NCBI RefSeq assembly: GCF_035621475.1
Contig: NZ_CP141799.1
Span: 4,514,501 to 4,578,500, forward strand
Length of the DNA stretch: 64,000 nt
Direction: 5' to 3'
Origin: Pseudomonas paeninsulae
GTDB lineage: Bacteria > Pseudomonadota > Gammaproteobacteria > Pseudomonadales > Pseudomonadaceae
In this document: one piece after another, positions 17,747 through 26,565 of the stretch
Numbering within the stretch: position 1 is the first letter of the stretch
Layout: every line of letters starts with the position of its first letter
Made by a program: the position numbers and the translations under genes
Notes under the pieces: model-generated
Databases searched by the model: none
What the model saw: only the letters and a program-made list of their open reading frames with translations
What the model was told of the DNA's origin: nothing

Positions 17747-17802
17747 CCAGGCCTGAATTTGATGAAGCGTCATCGACCCGGCAATCTGCGCACCGAGCGC
17801 CC

Positions 17803-18396
17803 CTAGGGTACGAGCGACCGCTGCAGCACGGCGCAATCCAGGGCGAAGTGATCGGTCAATTCCGGCCAGGGATTCTGCGCCAGATTGACCAGTACGCTGC
17901 AGGCACCGGCGGCGCGGGCGCATTCCAGGTCGAAGCGGTAGTCGCCGACCATCACCAGCTCATTCGGCGTCACCTGCCAGCGCTCAGCCAGGTGCAGCAA
18001 ACCGCCGGGATGGGGCTTGGGCGGCGCCTCGTCGCGGCCGAGAATGTCGCCGCTGGCGAAGCAATCGCCCAGACCGATCGCCTGCAGCGTCACCAGCGCC
18101 AGCTCATGGGCGTTGCGCGTGAGGATACCGAGCCGGCAGTCGCGATCTTTCAGGGCGCGAACCAGCTCGATGGCCCCCGGCGCCGGCTCGGCGCTCAGCG
18201 CCAGCTCGCGCTCGTGCTCCAGCAGCCAGATGTACTTGGCGGCCGCGACGTCCTCGGGCAAGGCCGCCAGGTGATGGAGGATGTCGTCCGCCAGGGGGAT
18301 GTCCAGCGACCGCTTGATCGCGTCGAAGTCATGCACCGCCAGGGTCAGGGTGCCGTCCATGTCGAACACCCAGTGACGCGCCGCGTGCAGCCTCAT
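17803..18396 (-). CDS. HAD-superfamily hydrolase (subfamily IA)
   Basis: A 197-residue haloacid-dehalogenase-type phosphatase. Motif I is VFDMDGTLT (near residue 9), motif II ILTRNAHE, the motif III lysine is in PPKPHPGG, and motif IV is VGDYRFDLECA. An alpha-helical cap (DDILHHLAALPEDVAAAKYI) follows motif I, as in phosphoglycolate-phosphatase-like enzymes. The start at 18396 is supported by a GAGG ribosome site; a start at 18429 would overlap tesB. The region around the start is part of a 20-bp tandem duplication of the tesB end. It is probably co-transcribed with tesB. The substrate is unknown. Confidence 0.87.
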   Translation of the reverse strand: MRLHAARHWVFDMDGTLTLAVHDFDAIKRSLDIPLADDILHHLAALPEDVAAAKYIWLLEHERELALSAEPAPGAIELVRALKDRDCRLGILTRNAHELALVTLQAIGLGDCFASGDILGRDEAPPKPHPGGLLHLAERWQVTPNELVMVGDYRFDLECARAAGACSVLVNLAQNPWPELTDHFALDCAVLQRSLVP

Positions 18397-18430
18397 TTCC
18401 AGTCCTCGCGGCTCACTTCCAATCCTCACG
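18391..18430. repeat. 20-bp imperfect tandem duplication at the tesB/HAD junction
   Basis: The two units 18391-18410 and 18411-18430 match at 16 of 20 positions. One carries the last codons of tesB, the other the ribosome site and start codon of the HAD gene, suggesting that the start region arose by duplicating the tesB end. Confidence 0.7.
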
Positions 18431-19282
18431 GATTCGGGTCAGGCCTTCCTGGGCGACCGAGGCGACCAGCTGGCCCTGACGATTGAAGATGCTCCCGCGC
18501 GAGAAGCCACGGGCATTGCCGGCCCAGGGGCTGTCCATGGCATAGAGCAGCCAGTCGTCCATGCGCAGGTTGCTGTGAAACCACAGCGAGTGGTCGAGGC
18601 TGGCCACCTGCATGAATTTCTGGAACACCGAGACGCCATGCGGCAGCATCGAGGTGGTCAGCAGGTTGAAGTCGCTGGCGTAGCCGAGCAGGTACTTGTG
18701 CAACTGCGGGTCGTCCGGCAGCTCGCCGGCGGCGCGGAACCACACATACTTGACCGGTTCACTCGGCTCGGGGGCGAAGGGATTGCCGACCGTCACCGGG
18801 CGGATTTCGATCGGCTTGTCGCTGAGTGCGCGCTCACGCATGCCTTCGGGCAACGAGTCGGCGACCAGTCGGGCCAGCTCGGTTTCCGATTTCAACCCTT
18901 CAGGCCCCGGCACATCCGGCATCGGGTTCTGATGGTGAAAGCCGTCTTCGTCGTACTGGAAGGAGGCGCTGCAGGTGAAGATCGGCTTGCCCTTCTGCAC
19001 CGCCGTCACCCGCCGGGTGCTGAAGCTACCGCCATCGCGTACCCGATCGACTTGATAGACCACCGGCAGGGCGGAATCACCAGGACGCAGGAAGTAACCG
19101 TGCAATGAGTGCACATGGCGATCCGCCTCGACTGTCTGGCTGGCCGCCGACACGCACTGGCCGAGCACCTGACCGCCGAACAGCTGACGGAATCCAAGAT
19201 CCTGACTGACACCGCGAAAGAGGTTCTCTTCGATGGCCTCCAGGCTCAACAGGGCGACCAATTCGTCCAGTACCTGACTCAT
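18413..19282 (-). CDS. tesB: Acyl-CoA thioesterase II
   Basis: A 289-residue double-hotdog thioesterase that hydrolyses medium- and long-chain acyl-CoA. Typical segments are EENLFRGVSQDLGFRQLFGGQVLGQ near the N-terminus, VHSLHGYFLRPGD, DGGSFSTRRVTAVQ in the middle, and the C-terminal hotdog with SLDHSLWFHSN. The length is that of E. coli TesB. It lies 19 bases downstream of the nitroreductase gene on the same strand and precedes the HAD gene, so the three may be one transcript. Confidence 0.94.
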   Translation of the reverse strand: MSQVLDELVALLSLEAIEENLFRGVSQDLGFRQLFGGQVLGQCVSAASQTVEADRHVHSLHGYFLRPGDSALPVVYQVDRVRDGGSFSTRRVTAVQKGKPIFTCSASFQYDEDGFHHQNPMPDVPGPEGLKSETELARLVADSLPEGMRERALSDKPIEIRPVTVGNPFAPEPSEPVKYVWFRAAGELPDDPQLHKYLLGYASDFNLLTTSMLPHGVSVFQKFMQVASLDHSLWFHSNLRMDDWLLYAMDSPWAGNARGFSRGSIFNRQGQLVASVAQEGLTRIREDWK

Positions 19283-19301
19283 GCTAGTTCTCCAGTAACC
19301 G

Positions 19302-20903
19302 CTAAGAGCGCGGCAAACGTAATTCGGGGTAGGCCGGCAGTGAGCTCAAGCGCTCATCCCACACCGCCCGACCAAGGGTGAAATGGTAAAGACTTTGCCA
19401 GCGGCTGTCGGCAAGTCCTAGCAATTCATGTACCGAATCGTCGAAATAACAACCGATGCCAGTGGCCGATAGCCCCGCCGCCTCGGCTTCCAGATAGAGC
19501 AATTGGCCGATTTGCCCGCATTCCCAGTACAACCGTGGATAGCGCCAGGTGCCGGCCTGCAGCGCCGTGTCGAAGCGACTGAGCATGGCCAGGGCAACGC
19601 AACCATCGCTGGCGATGTCCTGACCACAGGAGAGAAACTCCGCCAGGCCGCGGGCATCGCCTGCAAGCAGGCGGTACAGCGGCAATTGGTCATGCGCGCG
19701 CTGCCAGAGAAAATCCTCGCGCAGCCCAGGCTGCGTCTGCCCATCGACCCGCGCCAACCAGTACAGGCCGGGTTCCAGGCCCTGCACGCGATGGACGAAC
19801 AACAGCAGATCGACCTGGGCCGCCTCCCCGCTTAGGGCGAATGGCACCGGCGAATTGGCCGGCATCAGCCGCTGCAACCAGGCAAACAACAGCTCGGCGT
19901 GAATCCCGCTCTTGCCGTCCATGCTTTGTGCGCTTCGGCGTCGATGCAGAATCGGCCGCAGCGCCAAGCCGGGATTATCCGCCTGTGCGCGGCCGGCTTC
20001 GACCAACCAGGGCTGAGCGGGCATGGCCGGGGCCCGACACAGCGCCTGCACCCGCGCCAGCTCCGGCCAGTCGCGGTACTGGCGCGACAGGCGATTAGGC
20101 GTGCCCTGCAGCTCCAGCGCGGCCAGCCCGTTTAACAGATCCTCTGGCAGGGCGAACTCGGCGGCCTGGGCCGGGCCTATCCAGAGCAGGCAGTCGACGT
20201 GCTCGGCCTCGGCAAAACCTTGGCGATCCAGGCCGAACACCGCGTCCAGCCGCGCCTCGGCCACCCCGCACAACAGACGTACCTGCCAGCCCAGCTGGCT
20301 GGCGGCAAGCGCCAGACCAGCCAGGGCATGGCCGAGGTCATGCTGGCAATAACGGTAGGCCCGCTCGCCATACTTCCACGCCTCGCGCCAGGGGATGCTG
20401 GCCAGCGCCAGCAGGCAGCCGCCCGCCGGCAATGCCTGGGACAGTTGCGCGGCCAGCGGCGCCGGCAGCTCGGCACGCACTTCCAGGGCATGCGCATCGG
20501 CGGTGTAATGGGCCAGCAAGGCCTGGTCGTGCAGGCTGTCGGCCGGCAGCAGCAGATACGCCTCAGTCGGGTGCAGATTGCCCGATGACGGATTGACCCG
20601 CAGCGCCCAGCGGCTGCCGCCAGCCTCCTTCCAGGCCGACAGCGCCAGGCTGTCATACAGCAGCTGCGACAGGCTGGCCTGAGTCAGCGGCGTCGGTGCG
20701 CCCACCGGCGCGGCGAACACCGCGTCGTAGTCGGGCGACTCCTGCAACGGCCGGTGCCACAGCTCGATCAGGCGGGCGCCGCGGTAACGCCGAAAGGCGG
20801 CGGGCTGGGTCGCCCAGTCCAGCTGCCCGGGCCCGGGGGCGAAGCGCTGCGGCTGATGCTTGCTCAGTTGGTGATAGGCGCGCACGGCGTCCTGCTCGGT
20901 CAT
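19302..20903 (-). CDS. Tandem nitroreductase-fold protein (SagB/ThcOx-type dehydrogenase)
   Basis: A 533-residue protein with two nitroreductase-like FMN domains: residues about 90-255 (SGNLHPTEAYLLLP, GERAYRYCQHDLGHALAGLA) and about 325-525 (HRRRSAQSMDGKSGIHAELL, YWECGQIGQLLYLEAEAAGLSATGIG). The RxSxR-like start of the second domain and the YRYCQHDLGH/YWECGQIGQ pair are typical of the SagB/ThcOx family, some members of which oxidise azolines in peptide natural products. No YcaO, precursor peptide or other maturation gene is nearby, so the role here is open. The start at 20903 has a GGAG ribosome site. It is divergent from the amidohydrolase gene, 69 bases apart. Confidence 0.82.
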   Translation of the reverse strand: MTEQDAVRAYHQLSKHQPQRFAPGPGQLDWATQPAAFRRYRGARLIELWHRPLQESPDYDAVFAAPVGAPTPLTQASLSQLLYDSLALSAWKEAGGSRWALRVNPSSGNLHPTEAYLLLPADSLHDQALLAHYTADAHALEVRAELPAPLAAQLSQALPAGGCLLALASIPWREAWKYGERAYRYCQHDLGHALAGLALAASQLGWQVRLLCGVAEARLDAVFGLDRQGFAEAEHVDCLLWIGPAQAAEFALPEDLLNGLAALELQGTPNRLSRQYRDWPELARVQALCRAPAMPAQPWLVEAGRAQADNPGLALRPILHRRRSAQSMDGKSGIHAELLFAWLQRLMPANSPVPFALSGEAAQVDLLLFVHRVQGLEPGLYWLARVDGQTQPGLREDFLWQRAHDQLPLYRLLAGDARGLAEFLSCGQDIASDGCVALAMLSRFDTALQAGTWRYPRLYWECGQIGQLLYLEAEAAGLSATGIGCYFDDSVHELLGLADSRWQSLYHFTLGRAVWDERLSSLPAYPELRLPRS

Positions 20904-20972
20904 TACGGCTCCACTTGAGTCGGCCCAGGCAACGCCACCATACTCAGGCGCTGCATTAAAGAGTGCCATTGT

Positions 20973-21893
20973 ATGCGCCTGCCGCTGGTCTATCACGACG
21001 ACTACAGCCCGCCCTTCCCGGCCGGCCATCGTTTCCCCATGGAAAAATTCCGCCTGCTGCGCGATCACCTGGTGGCCAGCGGCCTAACCCGCGATGCCGA
21101 ATTGCTGCGTCCGCAACTGTGCCCGCCGCAAGTACTGGCCCTGGCTCATTGCCCCGCCTATATCGAGCGCTACATGAGCGGCGAACTGGCGCACGAAGAC
21201 CAGCGCCGCCTCGGCCTTCCCTGGAGCGCGGCCCTGGCGCAGCGTACCGTGCGCGCGGTGGGCGGCTCGCTATTGGCCGCCGAACAGGCCTTGCAGCATG
21301 GCCTGGCCTGCCATCTGGCCGGCGGCACCCATCACGCTCATTACGATCACCCGGCCGGCTTCTGCATCTTCAATGACCTGGCGGTGATCGCCCGTTACCT
21401 GCTCGAAGCCGGCAAGGCGCAACGGGTGCTGATCTTCGACTGCGACGTGCACCAGGGCGACGGCAGCGCCCGCCTGCTCGCCGATATCCCGGAGGCGATC
21501 ACCGTCTCCCTGCACTGCGAAAAAAACTTCCCCGCGCGCAAAGCCGCCAGCGACTGGGATATCCCCCTGCCGATGGGCATGGGCGATGCCGCTTACCTGA
21601 AGGTGGTGGACGATGCGTTGAACTACCTGCTGCCGCTGTACCAACCAGACATCGTGCTGTACGACGCCGGCGTCGACGTGCACCAGGACGATGCCCTCGG
21701 CTACCTGCAGCTGACCGATGCCGGAGTCGCCGCCCGCGACCAGGCGGTGATCAACCACTGCCTGGGCCGCGACATTCCGGTAGTCGGCCTGATCGGCGGC
21801 GGCTACGACAAAGACCGCCACGCCCTGGCCCGCCGTCACGGCATCCTCCATCACAGCGCGGCCAAGGTCTGGGCCGACCGTCAACTGGGCTAA
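20973..21893 (+). CDS. Histone-deacetylase-like amidohydrolase
   Basis: A 306-residue arginase/deacetylase-fold protein. The zinc and charge-relay residues are seen in GGTHHAHYDHPAGFCIFND, the metal-binding aspartate motif in IFDCDVHQGDGSARLL, and the later ligand in LYDAGVDVHQDD, with the C-terminal IGGGYD loop. Bacterial members deacetylate acetylated amines, polyamines or lysines, or other acyl-amides. All catalytic residues appear present. It is divergent from the tandem nitroreductase gene and convergent with the helicase gene. Confidence 0.92.
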   Translation: MRLPLVYHDDYSPPFPAGHRFPMEKFRLLRDHLVASGLTRDAELLRPQLCPPQVLALAHCPAYIERYMSGELAHEDQRRLGLPWSAALAQRTVRAVGGSLLAAEQALQHGLACHLAGGTHHAHYDHPAGFCIFNDLAVIARYLLEAGKAQRVLIFDCDVHQGDGSARLLADIPEAITVSLHCEKNFPARKAASDWDIPLPMGMGDAAYLKVVDDALNYLLPLYQPDIVLYDAGVDVHQDDALGYLQLTDAGVAARDQAVINHCLGRDIPVVGLIGGGYDKDRHALARRHGILHHSAAKVWADRQLG

Positions 21894-21933
21894 CCAGAGC
21901 CGGCACCGTAGGGTGGGTCGGGCCGCGCAGGTT

Positions 21934-23910
21934 TCAGCCCCCTCCGCCGCGCCGACTGCCGCGCCCCGCCAGCACCAGGGTCGCGCCCTGGGCCTTGCGG
22001 GTAAACCAGAGCACCCGGCTCACGCCCCGGGTGATCGCCACATAGGCCAGGCGCAGGCTTTCATCGGTCATCGCCTGGTCGTAGCTGTTGCGGAAGAATC
22101 CCGAGTAGGCATACAGCGCATTGCGCAGCGGGTGCGGCTCCGCTGGCGCGCAATCATCGACGATGATCGCCACTTCGGCCTGCAGGCCCTTGGCGCGGTG
22201 GATGGTGTAGGCCTTGACCGGCAACTTCTTGTCCAACTGGGCCTGAATCGTCTGCAAGTCTGCGTTGCGCCGACTCAGCAGCAGCACCGCGGTGCGGTCG
22301 GCCATCGTACGGCTGGCCACGTGCGCGCACTCGGCGTTGATCACCTTCAGCAGCTCCGGCAGGCGCGCCTTGATATCGAAGCCCTGCACCAGCTTGACCC
22401 CGTGATCCCCCGGCTGCATGGCCTTGAACGCCTTGCTGGCCTTGGCTTGCTTGCAGGCGACGCCAGCGAGCACCGCCTCGCCGTCGCGGATCACCGGCTC
22501 GATGGAGCGGTAGTTGGTGGCCAGCATCAGCAGCGCGCTGCTCTTCGCCTTGCCCTTGCCCGGGAAGTGCTTGTCGAAGTCCATGAACAACTCCGGAGAA
22601 CTGCCGCGCCAACCATAGATCGACTGCCAGTCGTCGCCGATCGCCATCAGGCTGACCGCCGTGCCCTGACGCGCCAGCGCGCGGTGGACCGCTTGCAGCC
22701 ACTGGACGATCTGCGGCGAGATGTCCTGGAACTCATCGATCAGCAGGTGATTGAACGGCGCCAGCGCCTCGGCCGAGATCCCCGGTGCATTGGCGGCCAA
22801 GCGTTCGCCGAGCGCCTGGAAGGCGCCATCGAAGGTCATCACGCCCTGCTCCTGCAGGCAGGCCTCGAAGGCCTTGCAGAACAGCACCAGGGCCTCGATA
22901 AAACTGCGCTCGCGAGCGGAGCAGGACAGCGCCTGGACATCTATCCGGTCGGGGCGGATGCCGATGCTCTGGATAAAGCCGGCCTGCACATAGAAGGCCT
23001 CGAACAGCGGCAATGCAGTGAACTCCCCCGCCAGTTTGAAGCCATCCAGCGGCGCCTTGGCCACCCGTGGCGGCTTACCCTTGGGGGCCTCAGCCTGCGG
23101 TGCCGGTAATCCCAGCAGGCTGTGCACGCGCTCGCGGAAGACCGGCTCCTGGGCGTAGCAATTCTGATACGCCTGCTTGAGCAAGCGCTGCTGGGCCGGA
23201 CGCAGACGCGCGGACGTCAGCGGATTATCCAGCTCACGGGGTGCGCCGGGCGCATCATCCAGCTGCTCGAACCAGCGCGGGCTGTTCAGCGCCTGCTTGG
23301 CCAGCACGCCCATGGCCGAATGGAAAGTGCGCACGCACTGGCGGGCCTGGGCGGCGTCGAAAGGGTATTGCCAGAAACCCAGCACCCTGAGCAGCTGCGT
23401 GCGTAGCTCGGCGCAGGAGGCGTTGGTGAAGGAAATCACCGTCAAGCGTCCCGGTTCGATGCCCAGATGACAGAGCATGAACACCACCCGTAGCACCAGG
23501 GTGGTGGATTTGCCCGAACCCGCCCCGGCAAAGATCCGCGTGAGCGGATGACGACCGAGGATCATCGCCCACTGCTCGTCCGAAGGCGCATTGATCACCC
23601 CCGCCACTACCGCCTGGGCGACCCGCTCGCGCATGGCCTCGACCTGCGCCGCATCGACCGCGAGCAACGCCGGCCCGTAGATGGCCGTGCTCGCCGGCTT
23701 TCCGGGTTTGCCACGCGACCTGGCAGGCTGTTTCCCAGTGCCCGCCTGGGTCTTGCCAGCCGCGGGGCCGGCCTTCTTTGCCCGGCCCCGCGGTTTATTC
23801 TGCGGCAAGCCCGCCTCGCGTTCGGCGCGCAGATAGGCCGTGGTCCGCGGGAAATAACGGGCCAAGGCACCGGAGAGGAGCAACCTGTAGCGCTCGACAG
23901 CAGACAGCAT
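21934..23910 (-). CDS. UvrD/Rep-family superfamily I helicase
   Basis: A 658-residue ATP-dependent helicase. Walker A is AGAGSGKSTT (about 128-137), motif Ia VISFTNASCAELRTQLL, Walker B LLIDEFQDIS, motif III AIGDDWQSIYGWRGSSPELF, motif IV ATNYRS, motif V YTIHRAKGLQAEVAIIVDD, and motif VI LRLAYVAITRGVSRVLW. An unusual Lys/Pro/Ala-rich low-complexity stretch (about 38-74) joins a short N-terminal domain to the motor. The start at 23910 has a purine-rich ribosome site. It differs from housekeeping UvrD, Rep and PcrA in its short accessory domains. A role in DNA repair or replication restart is inferred only. Confidence 0.88.
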   Translation of the reverse strand: MLSAVERYRLLLSGALARYFPRTTAYLRAEREAGLPQNKPRGRAKKAGPAAGKTQAGTGKQPARSRGKPGKPASTAIYGPALLAVDAAQVEAMRERVAQAVVAGVINAPSDEQWAMILGRHPLTRIFAGAGSGKSTTLVLRVVFMLCHLGIEPGRLTVISFTNASCAELRTQLLRVLGFWQYPFDAAQARQCVRTFHSAMGVLAKQALNSPRWFEQLDDAPGAPRELDNPLTSARLRPAQQRLLKQAYQNCYAQEPVFRERVHSLLGLPAPQAEAPKGKPPRVAKAPLDGFKLAGEFTALPLFEAFYVQAGFIQSIGIRPDRIDVQALSCSARERSFIEALVLFCKAFEACLQEQGVMTFDGAFQALGERLAANAPGISAEALAPFNHLLIDEFQDISPQIVQWLQAVHRALARQGTAVSLMAIGDDWQSIYGWRGSSPELFMDFDKHFPGKGKAKSSALLMLATNYRSIEPVIRDGEAVLAGVACKQAKASKAFKAMQPGDHGVKLVQGFDIKARLPELLKVINAECAHVASRTMADRTAVLLLSRRNADLQTIQAQLDKKLPVKAYTIHRAKGLQAEVAIIVDDCAPAEPHPLRNALYAYSGFFRNSYDQAMTDESLRLAYVAITRGVSRVLWFTRKAQGATLVLAGRGSRRGGGG

Positions 23911-24325
23911 TCGACGATTCCCACCTGGAGCATGAGGTATATAACTGAATGATAAGTGTTTTTTGCCGGGGGCTGGCAAGCGCCGGCGCGAACCAAGGCT
24001 AAGCCTACGACCGTGGCGAGGCAGTTTTTATCCGTGGAATTGTTCGAGGGTGGCGGGAGTCAGGCGACGATACTGAGCGGGAGAGAACGGTCAGTTGCCG
24101 CTAAGCGCTCGGTCGGCGGTACAGCGGGCTAATCCATGACGTGAACAGCATCGCCGGACCTGGCTTTTTATCAGGCAGAAAGCGAGCCGAAAGAAATTAA
24201 ACAACAGGTAGCCAGGCGTAAAAAGCGGGGCGATTCACTTGGATCTGCGCGAGTTTTCTAGACGTCACTCAGTGGTTGCATTGGGCGGCTAGCGAGTAGC
24301 GTTGCCGCGCTAAACGCCTGCGGCC
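23911..24325. other. Gene-poor stretch between helicase and cpdA
   Basis: About 415 bases, somewhat AT-richer than its surroundings by eye, without an open frame of useful length, tRNA or clear terminator. In other Pseudomonas genomes cpdA is, from memory, followed by an esterase gene and parE, so this may mark a rearrangement point. Confidence 0.5.
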
Positions 24326-25141
24326 TTAGTAACCTTTCACCGTGTAATCCACCTCGAACTCAATCCCGGTCACCCGCGACACGCCGGTATCCAGCCGACC
24401 GTCGGCGTGCAGACGCAGCCAGCGGTAGCCGGGCGCAGTGCTGTCGACCTGGAATTCTTCACTGCCCGGGGCGAACTGCACACAGGTGGAAGGCGAAGCC
24501 AGCAGGCGCACAGCATTGCGCTGACGATCGAACTCCTGATGGATATGCCCCCAGAGCACCGCGCGCACCTGACTGAAACGTTCCAGCACGGCGAATAGCG
24601 CCTCAGGGTTGCGCAAGCCGATGGGCTCCATCCAGCGGCAACCGATGGACACCGGATGATGGTGCAGGCAAATCAGGTGATGGCGCTCCGGCGCTTCGCT
24701 GAGCGCACGCTCCAGCAGGGCCAGCTGATGCTGGTCGAGATAGCCCGGCACCGCGCCGGGAATCGACGAGTCGAGCAGAATGATGCGCCAGTTACCCAGA
24801 TCGATCACCGGCTCCAGCAGATCGCTATCGGCGCAGGCGGCCTGCATGGTCGGGACATCGTCATGGTTGCCGGGAAACCAGCGGGCTGGCGCCGCAAGCG
24901 CCGCGGTCATCTGCCGGAAGCGCTGATAGGATGCCAGGCTACCGTCTTGCGACAGATCGCCGCTGGCGAGCATCAGGTCGATCTGCGGCTGCTCTTGCAG
25001 CACCCGTTCGATCACTCGCTGCAGGCTGTCCTGGGTATCCAGACCCAATAGCTTGCCGGCCGCTTCGGCAAATAGATGGCTGTCGGACAACTGCACCAGC
25101 AGGACCGAGGAATCAGCAGCGGAATTGAGCGCGCTCGGCAA
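24326..25141 (-). CDS. cpdA: 3',5'-cyclic-AMP phosphodiesterase
   Basis: A 271-residue metallophosphoesterase that hydrolyses cAMP and so limits Crp/Vfr signalling. The metal-binding motifs are all present in order: LSDSHLF, SGDLSQDG, PGNHDD, LHHHPVS and GHIHQEF. The start is taken as TTG at 25141: it follows AAGGAG by 6 bases and gives a protein of the usual CpdA length, while the upstream ATG at 25264 would add 41 residues unlike the family. It is the last gene of the nudF-DUF1249-cpdA set, an order also known in E. coli. Confidence 0.92.
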   Translation of the reverse strand: MPSALNSAADSSVLLVQLSDSHLFAEAAGKLLGLDTQDSLQRVIERVLQEQPQIDLMLASGDLSQDGSLASYQRFRQMTAALAAPARWFPGNHDDVPTMQAACADSDLLEPVIDLGNWRIILLDSSIPGAVPGYLDQHQLALLERALSEAPERHHLICLHHHPVSIGCRWMEPIGLRNPEALFAVLERFSQVRAVLWGHIHQEFDRQRNAVRLLASPSTCVQFAPGSEEFQVDSTAPGYRWLRLHADGRLDTGVSRVTGIEFEVDYTVKGY

Positions 25142-25308
25142 GGCCGTCTCCTTGAGCGGAATACGTGGATTATGGTGGTTAGTCCCGGCAGCGGTAAACC
25201 CAAGAAGCGGGCATGGGTCACATAAAGCAGCGACAAGGCGAAGCCAGGCAGGAGGGTGTCGCAATCAGGCTTATTGTTGAAGCCTGCGGCTTAGTGCTTG
25301 TCGCCGTT

Positions 25309-25761
25309 TTAAACCACAGGTTCCAGTTCATGGCCACAGGCCAGGCAATGACTCAGCCATTCACCGAGAAACAGGTTGAGCTGGGACTTTTCATCCGGCT
25401 GATGCATGGCGGCATTTGGATAAGGGTAGATGCTGCGAAAACGCCGGGCGCTTTGTGCACCGATCACCTCGGCCATGCGTGCATCGTGGTACACCCGCAC
25501 GTCCAGTTGCGGCACCGGCAACCAGGGCAGGCTGTGTTCTTGGCACACCCGCACGGTCGAGGTGTAGGGACAGGTTTCCAGTACTTCCAGAGCCAGCACA
25601 CCGAGCAGCTGCTCGCCCTGAGTCAGGGCAACCCGCCGCGCGCATGATGCCTCGCGCATGTCCGGCAGCAGGCGCATCAGGCGTGCGTAGTTGACTTCAC
25701 AGGCCGCCTGCAACTCGATCAAGTCAACCCGATAGCGGTCACGCAACAGATTCACGACCAT
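25309..25761 (-). CDS. DUF1249 (YqiB-like) protein
   Basis: A 150-residue protein of the DUF1249 family, which regularly sits between nudF and cpdA. Recognisable segments are CEVNYARLMRLLPDM, YTSTVRVCQE, LDVRVYHDARMAEV and YPYPNAAMHQPDEKSQLNLFLGEWL. It overlaps the end of nudF by 10 bases, indicating translational coupling. The function is unknown; proteins of this family lack catalytic motifs that I can name. Confidence 0.88.
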   Translation of the reverse strand: MVVNLLRDRYRVDLIELQAACEVNYARLMRLLPDMREASCARRVALTQGEQLLGVLALEVLETCPYTSTVRVCQEHSLPWLPVPQLDVRVYHDARMAEVIGAQSARRFRSIYPYPNAAMHQPDEKSQLNLFLGEWLSHCLACGHELEPVV

Positions 25762-26369
25762 AACCCCCTAACCTCGGCGCGGTTCAGCGCCAGCCATTGC
25801 AAGGCGATGATGCTCGCCGCATTGTTGATCCGCCCGTCCTTGACCGCATCCAGGGCATCTTCCAGCGACAGGACATGCACCCGAATGTCCTCTCCTTCTT
25901 CGGCCAGACCATGCACGCCCCCGGCACCCAGACTATTGCAGCGGCCGAGATACAGGTACACCCGCTCGTCAGAACCACCGGGCGAAGGAAAATATTCGGT
26001 AATCGGCCACAGTGCGGTCAGCGCCAGGTTGGCCTCCTCCACCGCCTCACGTAGCGCCACTTCTTCCGGCTGCTCGTCGGTATCGATCAGCCCGGCGACC
26101 AGTTCCAGCAGCCAGGGGCTGGCGGACTTGCCCATGGCGCCAACGCGGAACTGCTCGATTAGTACCACTTCATCGCGCTGCGGGTCATAGGGCAGCACGC
26201 ATACGGCATCGTGCCGGATAAACAGCTCGCGGCTGAGCGTCGGCCCCATTTCGCCAGAAAACTGCAGATGGCGCAGACGCAGGCGATCGAGGCTATAAAA
26301 CCCGCGAAAACAGGCTTCTCGCTCAATGATCTGCACGGCATCCGGGCCAGGTTTGAAGGTGTCGGTCAT
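25752..26369 (-). CDS. nudF: ADP-ribose pyrophosphatase (Nudix)
   Basis: A 205-residue Nudix hydrolase that splits ADP-ribose into AMP and ribose 5-phosphate. The Nudix box is LIDTDEQPEEVALREAVEEA (following AG). The position after EEA, usually Gly in this family, is Asn. The start at 26369 has a GAGAGA ribosome site and gives the usual length; a frame open to 26591 lacks family similarity upstream. It leads the nudF-DUF1249-cpdA operon and is divergent from the DUF3298 lipoprotein gene. Confidence 0.92.
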   Translation of the reverse strand: MTDTFKPGPDAVQIIEREACFRGFYSLDRLRLRHLQFSGEMGPTLSRELFIRHDAVCVLPYDPQRDEVVLIEQFRVGAMGKSASPWLLELVAGLIDTDEQPEEVALREAVEEANLALTALWPITEYFPSPGGSDERVYLYLGRCNSLGAGGVHGLAEEGEDIRVHVLSLEDALDAVKDGRINNAASIIALQWLALNRAEVRGLWS

Positions 26370-26565
26370 CCACGTCTCTCTCAATCCGATAATCTTGGCT
26401 TTCGCGCATCCTACCCCGGCATCCAGCCTTGCGCAGCCTCTTTGCATATTAGGCGCTGACGGGGATTGTGCAGTGCTGCTGCGACTGACTACCCTGGCGA
26501 ACCACTGGGATAGCCGGTAGTCCAACCCCGCGACCCCTACCTCTCCCCGTCTGGCGCTGAACTCA

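Noticed and set aside
19302..21893. RiPP/azoline natural-product cluster suggested by the SagB-like gene
   Set aside because: No YcaO, precursor peptide, protease or transporter genes are adjacent; TesB, HAD and a deacetylase are not a RiPP set.
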